From Kiloniellales bacterium (GTDB lineage: Bacteria > Pseudomonadota > Alphaproteobacteria > Kiloniellales > JAKSBE01), in assembly GCA_030067055.1 (NCBI GenBank), contig JASJAL010000060.1, forward strand, positions 1-27,282: a stretch of 27,282 bases of DNA, in the 5' to 3' direction. Of this stretch, positions 7,282 to 13,917 are shown piece by piece; the stretch's first letter is position 1; every line of letters starts with the position of its first letter. The notes below the pieces were generated by a model. The model worked only from the letters and a program-made list of their open reading frames with translations, made no database searches and was not told where the DNA came from. Position numbers and translations under genes: made by a program.

Positions 7282-8121
7282 TTGGACCAGCAAACAGCAC
7301 GCGCACTCTTGCCGCAAGCGGATACGCAACCGATAGGCGCGATAGATTGGCATGCACACGTGTTTTTGCGTTCGCTGCCGATGGCGCCGGATCGTCGCTA
7401 TACGCCGCGCACCGATGCGCCCCTTGCGCTGTTGCGGCGGTTGTTGCTGCACAATCGAATGGCGGGTGCCGTCCTCGTTCAGCCGAGCTTCCTCGGCACC
7501 GCGAACGAGTTCTTGCTTTCCGCCTTGCAGGAGCTGCGCGGCGCGGAGTCACCGCAACGCTTCTGGGGCGTGGTCGCGGTCGAAACGGACTGCGCCTTCG
7601 ACAAATTACTCGCGATGCAGGCAGTCGGCGTGATCGGCTGCCGTCTCAATCTCTATGCGCGACCGCTGCCCGATTTGCGGGGCCGAACCTGGACTCGGTT
7701 TTTCGAGAACGTCAACCGGCTGGGCTGGCATGTCGAACTGCACCTGGATGGACCGCGCTTGCCTTTGCTGCTGCCGCAGCTGCTCGAGCGCTGCGAACGT
7801 CTGGTGGTCGACCATTTCGGTCTGCCTGATCCCGAACAACCGCAGCACTGTGCCGGTCTGAAGCTGCTGCTCGAAGCGCCGCCCGAGCGCGTCTGGGTCA
7901 AGGCCTCGGCGCCCTACCGGGTCTTCGAGGGCCTCAACGCCGATGAGGCGTCACGGCGCTGCAAGCCGCTCTACCGGATACTGGCCGAGGCACTGGGGCA
8001 AGAGCACGTCCTCTGGGGCAGCGACTGGCCTTGGACGCGCTTCCCGGACATCGGCGGTTACGAGCGCACGCTGGCCTGGCGCGACGCCTGGCGCAGTATC
8101 GACCCCGAGGAAAACGAATAG
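7282..8121 (+). CDS. Amidohydrolase-family protein, LigI (2-pyrone-4,6-dicarboxylate hydrolase)-like
   Basis: Metal-dependent hydrolase of the amidohydrolase_2 family, 279 aa from TTG 7282. The ligands expected for the LigI/lactonase branch are visible: DWHAH (His24, His26), VDHFG (His178) and GSDWPW (Asp248), plus an ELHLDG strand (His154). LigI-type enzymes open lactone rings such as 2-pyrone-4,6-dicarboxylate. The open frame extends upstream to 7129 inside gntR, but that would span the operator. TTG 7282 is the last start that keeps the HxH motif; the next ATG (7381) lies beyond it. The Shine-Dalgarno is weak, so the start is uncertain. It is divergent from gntR and followed by the class II aldolase gene. 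The family is secure, the substrate is not. Confidence 0.87.
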   Translation: MDQQTARALLPQADTQPIGAIDWHAHVFLRSLPMAPDRRYTPRTDAPLALLRRLLLHNRMAGAVLVQPSFLGTANEFLLSALQELRGAESPQRFWGVVAVETDCAFDKLLAMQAVGVIGCRLNLYARPLPDLRGRTWTRFFENVNRLGWHVELHLDGPRLPLLLPQLLERCERLVVDHFGLPDPEQPQHCAGLKLLLEAPPERVWVKASAPYRVFEGLNADEASRRCKPLYRILAEALGQEHVLWGSDWPWTRFPDIGGYERTLAWRDAWRSIDPEENE

Positions 8122-8237
8122 ACCTTCCCTGTAGCTGGTCGCTCCGGCGTTGCCCTGCTTTGCGCTTCGGGTGAAGATGGCTCGGCGGCCCGTGACGGGC
8201 GCCCTCTGTCATCGCTCTGACGAAGGAGGCCGGACCC

Positions 8238-8993
8238 ATGGCGAAGACGGCAAAACTGGCGGTTCTGAACGCCGAGGAGCGCAGGGTGCGCGAGGATCTT
8301 GCCGCGCTCTACCGCTGCTTCGTCCACTACGGCTGGACCGACTTGCTGGCGACACACATCTCGGCGCGGGTGCCGGGCAGCACCGACCAGTACCTGATCA
8401 ATCCCTATGGCCTGTTCTTCGAGGAAGTCACGGCTTCCAACCTGCTGAAGGTCGACTTCGACGGCCGGGTGCTCGAGGGCGATCATCCCTACAACGAGGC
8501 CGGCCATCTGATTCACAGCGCGGTGCTCAAGGCCCGGCCCGAGATCAATTTCGTCCTGCACAGCCATACCCGAGCCGGCGTCGCGGTCTCGACCATGAAG
8601 GACGGTCTGCTGCCGATCTCGCAGCACGCCGGCATCGTGCTCGGCACCTTGGCCTATCACGACTATCAGGTGGTCACCGACGCCCAGGACGAATGCGAGC
8701 TCCTGGCCCGGGATCTGGGCGATGCCTACCTGATGCTGATGCGCAATCACGGTATCCTGGCCTGCGGGCGCAGCGCGGGCGAGGCCTTCGTGCTGCACTA
8801 CGATCTCGAGGCCGCCTGCAAGATCCAGGTCGATGCGCTGCGCACCGGCGTCGAACTGGTGATGCCGCCAGCAGAGGCGATGGAGGATCTGAAGAAGTGG
8901 GGCCGCCCCCAGGAGGACAACGAGCGGGGCGATCGCACTTGGACCGCGCTTCTGCGCCGCCTGGCGCGCAGCGAACCGGACTATCGCAACTGA
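8238..8993 (+). CDS. Class II aldolase/adducin-family protein
   Basis: Cytosolic zinc-dependent aldolase or decarboxylase-type enzyme, 251 aa. The zinc-binding HSH (His108, His110) lies in VLHSHTRAG, and the third ligand is His171 in RNHGIL. The Glu of fuculose-phosphate aldolase is replaced in the AGHLIHSAVLKARPE segment, as in the adducin branch. Family members include sugar-phosphate aldolases and aromatic decarboxylases such as those for 3,4-dihydroxyphthalate. The start is well supported by AAGGAGG 10 nt before the ATG. It follows the LigI-like gene by 116 nt. A role after a hydrolase in ring-acid breakdown is an inference; a sugar-acid role is equally possible. Confidence 0.92.
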   Translation: MAKTAKLAVLNAEERRVREDLAALYRCFVHYGWTDLLATHISARVPGSTDQYLINPYGLFFEEVTASNLLKVDFDGRVLEGDHPYNEAGHLIHSAVLKARPEINFVLHSHTRAGVAVSTMKDGLLPISQHAGIVLGTLAYHDYQVVTDAQDECELLARDLGDAYLMLMRNHGILACGRSAGEAFVLHYDLEAACKIQVDALRTGVELVMPPAEAMEDLKKWGRPQEDNERGDRTWTALLRRLARSEPDYRN

Positions 8994-9059
8994 GCCGCGG
9001 ACAGCAGGGCGGCAACCGGGTGGCGAAGAGCACAGACGGCAGCCTTCACAGGCGAGACC

Positions 9060-9803
9060 GTGCCGGACCTGAAACCGGCGGGCAACGACGGGGGCGAGCG
9101 GGAATTGAGTAATGTGATCGAGCGGTCGCTCGCGGGGATCGAGATATTCTCGGACCTGGATCCTGAGGCGCTGAAGCGGCTTTCCGAAACTTGTCGCTGG
9201 CGCCGCTATCGGCGCGGCGAGCGGATCATCGAACAGGGCAGCGAAAGCCGCGAAGTGCTCTTCATCACCGAGGGATCGGTCTCAATCCTGGTGCCCAGTC
9301 CCTCTGGTCGCGAAGTCGCTTTCGCGTCGCTAGGGCCGGGCAACCACATCGGCGAGCTGGCGGCCATCGACGGCGAGCCGCGCTCGGCCAGCGCCGTCGC
9401 TCTGGGCGATACCACGATCGCGATCATGCCCTCCGACCGCTTCCTCAGGCTGCTCCAGGACGATGGCCGCGTCGCATTGAAACTGCTGCATACCCTGTCT
9501 CGAATGGTGCGCAACGGTGACATCCGGATTATCGAACTGAGCACGCTGGCCGCGACTCAACGGGTCTATACGGAAATCCTGCGCCTCGCCGTTCCCGATG
9601 CCGCGGTTCCCGGGCTGTGGGTCGTTCGGCCGCTTCCGCCGCTGCGGCAAATTGCGAGTCACATCAGCACGACACGGGAAACCGTGGCGCGTACGCTCAG
9701 CGCCCTCTATCAATCTGGCCTGCTTCGCAGAAAAGGCCGCAATCTCTACATCATGGACCGGCCGGCCTTCGAGAAGCTGATCAACGTGCGCTCCCGCTCC
9801 TAA
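9060..9803 (+). CDS. Crp/Fnr-family transcriptional regulator, CRP-like
   Basis: Cyclic-nucleotide-binding transcription factor, 247 aa. The N-terminal cNMP domain (about residues 25-140) has an intact phosphate-binding cassette: GELAAIDGEPRSA with Glu99 and Arg108-Ser109. The C-terminal winged helix (about 160-235) has a recognition helix reading RETVAR (206-211), matching the residues by which E. coli CRP reads GTGA. The N-terminus has a single Cys and no Fnr iron-sulfur cluster. The GTG at 9060 has AGGCGAG just upstream; TTG 9105 or GTG 9114 are possible later starts and the domain begins after them. It lies 66 nt after the aldolase gene and is followed by a terminator and a CRP-type site. 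Confidence 0.93.
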   Translation: MPDLKPAGNDGGERELSNVIERSLAGIEIFSDLDPEALKRLSETCRWRRYRRGERIIEQGSESREVLFITEGSVSILVPSPSGREVAFASLGPGNHIGELAAIDGEPRSASAVALGDTTIAIMPSDRFLRLLQDDGRVALKLLHTLSRMVRNGDIRIIELSTLAATQRVYTEILRLAVPDAAVPGLWVVRPLPPLRQIASHISTTRETVARTLSALYQSGLLRRKGRNLYIMDRPAFEKLINVRSRS

Positions 9804-9815
9804 ATCAAGATCGGC

Positions 9816-9849
9816 AAGGAATGGGGATATCACTTCCTTGATATTCCCC
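9816..9849 (+). other. Two mutually exclusive stems after the crp-like gene
   Basis: AAGGAA (9816-9821) can pair with TTCCTT (9834-9839). Alternatively GGGGATATC (9823-9831) can pair with GATATTCCCC (9840-9849) with one bulged base. Both cannot form together. They lie just upstream of the intrinsic terminator at 9867. This could be chance or a small RNA switch. Confidence 0.4.
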
Positions 9850-9866
9850 GACTGATTGAAATTCGA

Positions 9867-9884
9867 GCCCGGTGCCGGGCTTTT
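9867..9884 (+). terminator. Rho-independent terminator of the crp-like gene
   Basis: GCCCGG and CCGGGC (9867-9872, 9875-9880) form a GC-rich stem around TG, followed at once by TTTTCTT. It lies 64 nt past the stop codon and separates the regulator from the next small gene. Confidence 0.8.
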
Positions 9885-9916
9885 CTTGTCGCGCCCTCGC
9901 GGCAATTCACCAAACC

Positions 9917-9930
9917 GTGATCCACGTCAC
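9917..9930. promoter_or_regulatory. CRP-type operator dyad
   Basis: GTGATCCACGTCAC has the perfect GTGA-N6-TCAC core of CRP sites and also resembles Fnr sites (TGAT-N4-GTCA). A -10-like TTACAT lies at 9956-9961, which places the dyad near -44, as in an activator-dependent promoter for the small gene at 10007. The upstream regulator has a CRP-type recognition helix that suits this sequence. The site is seen; binding is inferred. Confidence 0.6.
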
Positions 9931-10006
9931 TTCTGTATTCGATCTTCGTCTCCAGTTACATGACATCCAGGGCAGGAAATCTGCCGAGGGAAAGGGAGAA
10001 GGATCA

Positions 10007-10123
10007 ATGCATCGGCGTAAGTTGTTGACACACGCCTTCGACGTTTTCGCTCTGTTGTTCGGATCGCTGATTGGTATGCCATTCATTCTCATCTTCTTTT
10101 CGCCCTTTATCGGTCAGAGCTAA
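10007..10123 (+). CDS. Small membrane protein of 38 residues, function unknown
   Basis: The ORF encodes a short basic N-terminus (MHRRKLLTHA) followed by one hydrophobic segment (about residues 11-35) ending in FIGQS. This fits a single-span inner-membrane peptide. The ATG has a GGGAGAAGGA Shine-Dalgarno 4 nt upstream. The frame opens earlier (9872), but that would overlap the terminator and operator, so the short form is right. The gene has its own candidate CRP-type promoter and a strong terminator 67 nt after its stop, as a free-standing regulated unit would. I do not recognise the family. It could be a subunit of a membrane complex or a stress peptide; nothing in the sequence decides this. 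Confidence 0.65.
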   Translation: MHRRKLLTHAFDVFALLFGSLIGMPFILIFFSPFIGQS

Positions 10124-10189
10124 TGGACTTGCCTTGTCCCGTGTTCTGGTCGAACCGCCTCATTGCCAGAGACCTCGGGACAATGGCAG

Positions 10190-10231
10190 GGCCGGTGGCG
10201 ATTACGAAATAGTCGCCACCGGCCCGATTTT
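10190..10231 (+). terminator. Strong rho-independent terminator
   Basis: A perfect 12-bp stem (GGCCGGTGGCGA at 10190-10201 with TCGCCACCGGCC at 10213-10224) has an 11-nt loop and is followed by CGATTTT. It closes the small membrane protein unit. The opposite strand has no T-run after the stem. Confidence 0.88.
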
Positions 10232-10444
10232 CTTGACCGAAGCTACCTGAGGCCACCAAGCCGGCGGGTTCCACCGGCGCCACGCCGCCATCATCGCAAA
10301 GCGGTCCGGCCTTTATCGGCTTCGTCCTTGCAAGCGTGACGCCACCAAGGCCCAACGCGACGCACAGTCGCTTCGACAGATCCAAGACGGCCTGGTCCTC
10401 GGTTCATAGATCGCGAGGCGTGAGGGGCGAGAGCCGCTCTTTCC
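10232..10444. other. Non-coding gap with no supported gene
   Basis: About 210 nt between the terminator and the stop of the enolase-superfamily gene. Every frame is short or broken, and no start with a Shine-Dalgarno is seen. I find no repeat or RNA motif beyond a 5-bp stem near 10429-10439. Confidence 0.5.
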
Positions 10445-11647
10445 CTAGAGAGCGCTCCGCCTGACGACCATCTCGGGCCTCGACAGTGCTGATTCCTGAA
10501 GTGTCATCCCCAAACCCGGGCCATCCGGCGCGCGGATCATCCCTTTCTCGAGCGGCGGTGGCTGGTCGACGTAGTCGCTGTACCAGCCGTAGTAGAAGGC
10601 GCGGGTGATCTCCTGCTCGACGACGTTGGGGCAGGCGAGGGCGAGCTGCACCGAGGCGGCCAGGGTGACCGGGCCCGAGCAGTCGTGAAAGGCGACCGGC
10701 AGCCCGGCGGCCTCGGCCAGGGCTCCGACCTTGCGCGCGAAGGTCAGGCCGCCGCCCCAGGTCAGATCGACGATCGGCACGGAGAGGGCGTCCTGGGCGA
10801 TCAGCTCGCGGAAGGCGCCGAGGCCGCCCAGGGTCTCGCCGCCCGCGATCGGCGCCGCGGTCGCGGCGGCCAGTTCGGCGATCTCGCTCGGCCGGTCCAT
10901 CCACACCGGGTCCTCGATCCAGTCCATCTCCAGCGGCTCCAGCGCGGCGGCGATCTTCTTCGCCGCCGGGAGGCTCCAAAGGCCGTGCAATTCGGCCTTG
11001 AGGCGCATCTTGTCGCCCAGGGCCGCGCGCACCTTCTCGAAGGGTTCGAGGGCGTGCGCGAGATCGGCGGCCGATATGTCGAGGCCGTCGGCGGCACCCG
11101 CGGCAAAGTCGAAGGGCCAGATCTTCATGGCGCCGATGCCCATCTCGAGTAGTTCGCTCGCCAGCTCATCTGTTTTGTTGAGAAAGGCCGCCAAGTCCTC
11201 GTATTGGCGCGTCTTTTTCGCGCCGGGCAAGCCGAAGTTCTCGGGCCGGACCGCGGAGGTCTTGGAGACGTAGTCGGGCCCGGCGCAGGTGTTGTAGACC
11301 GGGATCTCGGCGCGCAACGGCCCGCCGAGCAGGGCGTGGATCGACCGGCCGGCGGCCTGACCGGCGAGGTCCCAGAGCGCGACGTCGACCGCCGAGAGGG
11401 CGCGCATCTCAGCCCCGGTGCCGGCGAAGCCGACGTAGGGCCGCATCCGCCGGTTCAGCCGCTCGATCTCGCCTGCGGCCTCGCCCAGGATCAGCGGCGC
11501 GATGCGCTCGTGCAGGTCGGCCTCGACCGCCCCGGCGCCGAACCAGGTCTCGCCCAGACCGACCAGCCCCTGGTCCGTGTGCAGGCGGATCCAGATCACG
11601 CTCGGCCGGCTCTCGGGCCGGAGGGTCTCAAGCTGGGTGATCTTCAT
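10445..11647 (-). CDS. Mandelate racemase/muconate lactonizing enzyme-family protein (probable acid-sugar dehydratase)
   Basis: Enolase-superfamily enzyme, 400 aa, with an N-terminal capping domain (about 1-115) and a TIM barrel. The Mg ligands are visible as Glu219 (AELHG), Glu245 (WIEDP) and Glu271 (GGETL). A His-Asp pair, His321 (FHDCSGP) and Asp294 (VDLTWGGG), fits the general base of the mandelate racemase subgroup, and His221 two residues after Glu219 resembles the acid of galactonate-type dehydratases. The KxK position reads Lys175-Ile-Trp, so the second Lys is missing. I chose ATG 11647 (MKITQLE) because GGGAGGTG lies about 7 nt upstream; an earlier in-frame start at 11671 overlaps that site. 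It is divergent from the SDR/cupin genes. A sugar-acid dehydratase role is likely; the substrate is unknown. Confidence 0.92.
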   Translation of the reverse strand: MKITQLETLRPESRPSVIWIRLHTDQGLVGLGETWFGAGAVEADLHERIAPLILGEAAGEIERLNRRMRPYVGFAGTGAEMRALSAVDVALWDLAGQAAGRSIHALLGGPLRAEIPVYNTCAGPDYVSKTSAVRPENFGLPGAKKTRQYEDLAAFLNKTDELASELLEMGIGAMKIWPFDFAAGAADGLDISAADLAHALEPFEKVRAALGDKMRLKAELHGLWSLPAAKKIAAALEPLEMDWIEDPVWMDRPSEIAELAAATAAPIAGGETLGGLGAFRELIAQDALSVPIVDLTWGGGLTFARKVGALAEAAGLPVAFHDCSGPVTLAASVQLALACPNVVEQEITRAFYYGWYSDYVDQPPPLEKGMIRAPDGPGLGMTLQESALSRPEMVVRRSAL

Positions 11648-11746
11648 CCCGCGCACCTCCCGATTTCGCATCCATCCGCAGGCTTTCTGAAGAAGCTAAG
11701 CCATCCCCGGCTTTCGGACCAGCGGGCGAAGCCCTAAGCTGGCGTC

Positions 11747-12436
11747 ATGAAACGCATTCTGGTCACCGGCGGCACGAGCGGCATCGGCCTGGCGATCGCC
11801 AAGGGCTTCGCCGAGGCCGGCTGGGGCGTGACCGCGGCCGGGCTCGGGGCCGAGGCCAGCGAGGCGAAAGGCCTCGAGCTCGTCGAGCTGAACGTCACCG
11901 ACGGGGAGGCGGTCCAGCACTGCCTGGCCGGCTTCGACCGCCTCGACGCCCTGGTCAACGCGGCTGGAGTGATCCGGCGCCACGAGGAGCTGGAGCCGGA
12001 GGTCTTCGCGGCGGTGGTCGATGTCAACCTCAACGGCGCCATGCGTTGCTGCGCGGCGGCAAGGCCGCTGCTGGCCGCAGCCGGCGGCTCGATCATCAAC
12101 ATCGCCTCGATGCTGAGCTTCTTCGGCGGCGGCTTAGTGCCCGGCTACTCGGCCTCCAAGGGCGGGATCGCCCAGCTGACCAAATCCTTGGCCATCGCCT
12201 GGGCGGGCGAGGGCATCCGGGTCAACGCCCTGGCGCCGGGCTGGATCGCGACGCCCATGACCCAGGCGCTGCGCGACGACCCGGCGCGGAAAGACGCCAT
12301 CCTGTCGCGCACCCCGATGGGGCGCTGGGGCCGCCCGGAGGAGCTGGTCGGACCGGCGCTGTTCCTGGCCAGCGAGGCGGCCTCCTTCGTCACCGGCGCG
12401 GTGCTGACGGTCGACGGCGGCTATTCGATCATGTGA
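11747..12436 (+). CDS. SDR-family oxidoreductase
   Basis: Classical short-chain dehydrogenase of 229 aa. It has the cofactor loop TGGTSGIG (7-14), NAAG (71-74), Asn94, and the catalytic triad Ser121, Tyr134 and Lys138 (GYSASK). It ends with the usual TVDGGYSIM. It is shorter than average because the loop after the second strand is reduced. There is no strong Shine-Dalgarno before the ATG, only GCTGGCG. It starts a plus-strand group with the cupin gene (27-nt gap) and is divergent from the enolase-superfamily gene 99 nt away. It probably oxidises or reduces an intermediate of the same pathway; the substrate cannot be inferred further. Confidence 0.93.
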   Translation: MKRILVTGGTSGIGLAIAKGFAEAGWGVTAAGLGAEASEAKGLELVELNVTDGEAVQHCLAGFDRLDALVNAAGVIRRHEELEPEVFAAVVDVNLNGAMRCCAAARPLLAAAGGSIINIASMLSFFGGGLVPGYSASKGGIAQLTKSLAIAWAGEGIRVNALAPGWIATPMTQALRDDPARKDAILSRTPMGRWGRPEELVGPALFLASEAASFVTGAVLTVDGGYSIM

Positions 12437-12463
12437 GACGGAGAAGAAGAGGAGAGATCAGAC

Positions 12464-12991
12464 ATGGGCCTGGTGAAGAAGGACGAGACCCCCCGGGTGC
12501 CCTATCAGCACCCCATGCCCAAGGACGCGCAGCCGGAGATCGTCGTCCCCGACGCGATCCCCGCAGACGAGCGGCTATGGGTGCCGCAGGCCGAGAACGT
12601 CTGGTTCCGGCCGCTCTGTCTCAACGTCAGCCAGGGCTACTGGATGAACCTTCTGCGGGTCCGCAAAGCCGGGGTGCTGAGCCGCCACCGCCATCCCAAC
12701 CCGGTGCACGGCTTCGTCCTGAAAGGCCGCTGGCACTACCTGGAGCACGACTGGGTGGCGGAGGAGGGCGGCTACGTCTACGAGCCGCCGGGCGAGACCC
12801 ACACCCTGGTCGTGCCGGACGACGTCGAGGAGATGATCACCTACTTCCAGGTCAACGGCGTGATGTACTACGTCGACCCCGAGGGAAACCATCTGGGCTA
12901 CGAAGACGTCTTCACCAAGATCGACCTCTGCCGTCGGCACTACGCCGAGGCCGGCATCGGTGCCGACTACGTGGACCAGCTGATTCGCTAG
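12464..12991 (+). CDS. Cupin protein, 2,4'-dihydroxyacetophenone dioxygenase-like
   Basis: Single-domain cupin of 175 aa. Motif 1 reads GVLSRHRHPNPVHGFVLKG, giving His75 and His77, with His82 where many cupins have Glu. Motif 2 is YEPPGETHTLVV with His113. Glu94 is a possible further ligand. The overall pattern, including the N-terminal VWFRPLCLNVSQGYWMNLLRV in two strands, matches the 2,4'-dihydroxyacetophenone dioxygenase family, iron enzymes that cleave a C-C bond beside a keto group. A GAAGAGGAGAG Shine-Dalgarno precedes the ATG. In many genomes family members lie in sugar-acid loci where the true substrate is untested, so an isomerase or lyase role is also possible. Confidence 0.85.
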   Translation: MGLVKKDETPRVPYQHPMPKDAQPEIVVPDAIPADERLWVPQAENVWFRPLCLNVSQGYWMNLLRVRKAGVLSRHRHPNPVHGFVLKGRWHYLEHDWVAEEGGYVYEPPGETHTLVVPDDVEEMITYFQVNGVMYYVDPEGNHLGYEDVFTKIDLCRRHYAEAGIGADYVDQLIR

Positions 12992-13018
12992 AGGCACGGT
13001 CTTGACTTCCACCCTCGC

Positions 13019-13116
13019 TGTCATCGCCGGGGCGCGTACGCGCGGCGCTTCGCGCGACCCAGTGATCTATGGTGCAGGCGGCTCGATGGATGCCCGGATC
13101 AAGTCCGGGCATGACA
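13019..13116. repeat. REP-like palindrome pair (second copy of the window-start element)
   Basis: The right half (13087-13116) is the same 30-nt element as at 11-40: a 9-bp stem (13090-13098 with 13104-13112) around TCAAG, ending in ATGACA. The left end begins with the inverted TGTCAT (13019-13024) and contains the perfect palindrome GCGCGTACGCGC (13032-13043). The two halves therefore face each other, as in paired REP/BIME elements. It fills most of the gap between the cupin and the next SDR. Confidence 0.7.
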
Positions 13117-13145
13117 GGTGACTGTAAGAAGAAAGCGCAACACAT

Positions 13146-13868
13146 TTGATCAGCTACGATTTTTCCGGTCAGGTCGCGGTCGTCACCGGCGGGGCGCAGG
13201 GCATCGGCAAGGCCATCGCCGAGGCCCTCGGCCGCTTCGGCGCCGTGGTCCGCACCTGGGACCTCGCGACACCGGAGAGAGAAGGCCTGGGTGCCCAAAG
13301 CGTCGACGTGACCGACCCCGACAGCATCGCTGCGGCGCGCGACGCGGTCATGGCCGACCATGGCCGGATCGACATCCTGGTGAACTGCGCCGGCATCGCC
13401 GGCTCGACCCTGCCGGTGGTCGAGACCGATCCGGCGGAGTGGCGCCGGGTTGTCGAGGTCAACCTCTTCGGCGTTTACCACGTCAGCCGCCTGGTCGTGC
13501 CCTGCATGCAGAAGACCGGGCAGGGCCGGATCGTCAACGTCGCCTCCCTGGCCGGCAAGGAAGGCACGCCCAACGCCTCGGCTTACAGCGCCGCCAAGGC
13601 GGGGGTCCTCGCCTTCACCAAGTCGCTCGGCAAGGAACTGGCGACGACCGACATCCGGGTCAACGCCATCGCGCCCGCGGCCGTGAAGACGGCGATCCTG
13701 GATCAGATGGCGCCGGTCCACGTCGAGACCATGATCGCCAAGAGCCCGATGCAACGCCTTGGGACCGTGGAAGAGGTCGCGGCGCTCACCCTTTGGCTCT
13801 GCTCCGAGGCCTGCAGCTTCAACACGGGCGCGATCTTCGATCTTTCCGGCGGCCGCGCGACCTATTGA
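13146..13868 (+). CDS. SDR-family oxidoreductase (3-oxoacyl-ACP reductase-like)
   Basis: Classical short-chain dehydrogenase of 240 aa. It has TGGAQGIG (14-21), NCAG (80-83), Asn106 and the catalytic Ser134, Tyr147 and Lys151 (YSAAK), and ends in DLSGGRATY. An in-frame stop at 13125 limits the start. The only candidate is TTG 13146, preceded by a weak AAGAAGAAAG, so translation is probably modest. The REP-like pair lies immediately upstream, which suggests it is separated from the SDR/cupin transcript. The family resembles sugar and 3-oxoacyl reductases. Its position suggests a role with the enolase-superfamily and cupin enzymes, but this is inference. Confidence 0.9.
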   Translation: MISYDFSGQVAVVTGGAQGIGKAIAEALGRFGAVVRTWDLATPEREGLGAQSVDVTDPDSIAAARDAVMADHGRIDILVNCAGIAGSTLPVVETDPAEWRRVVEVNLFGVYHVSRLVVPCMQKTGQGRIVNVASLAGKEGTPNASAYSAAKAGVLAFTKSLGKELATTDIRVNAIAPAAVKTAILDQMAPVHVETMIAKSPMQRLGTVEEVAALTLWLCSEACSFNTGAIFDLSGGRATY

Positions 13869-13917
13869 AGAAGCATTGGCGCGCCACGCCAAAAAAAGTT
13901 CCCCAAACTGTTTTGGA

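Noticed and set aside
9060..9803. Fnr-type oxygen sensor
   Set aside because: The N-terminal cysteine cluster is absent, and the cassette and recognition helix are CRP-like.
10107..10385. Minus-strand ORF of 92 codons
   Set aside because: It overlaps the strong terminator and the end of the small membrane gene, has no convincing Shine-Dalgarno and matches no family I know.
13869..13917. TTGGCG-CGCCAA stem with an A-run as a terminator
   Set aside because: The run is A on the plus strand after the stem, and on the minus strand the T-run precedes the stem. It is in the wrong place for either gene.
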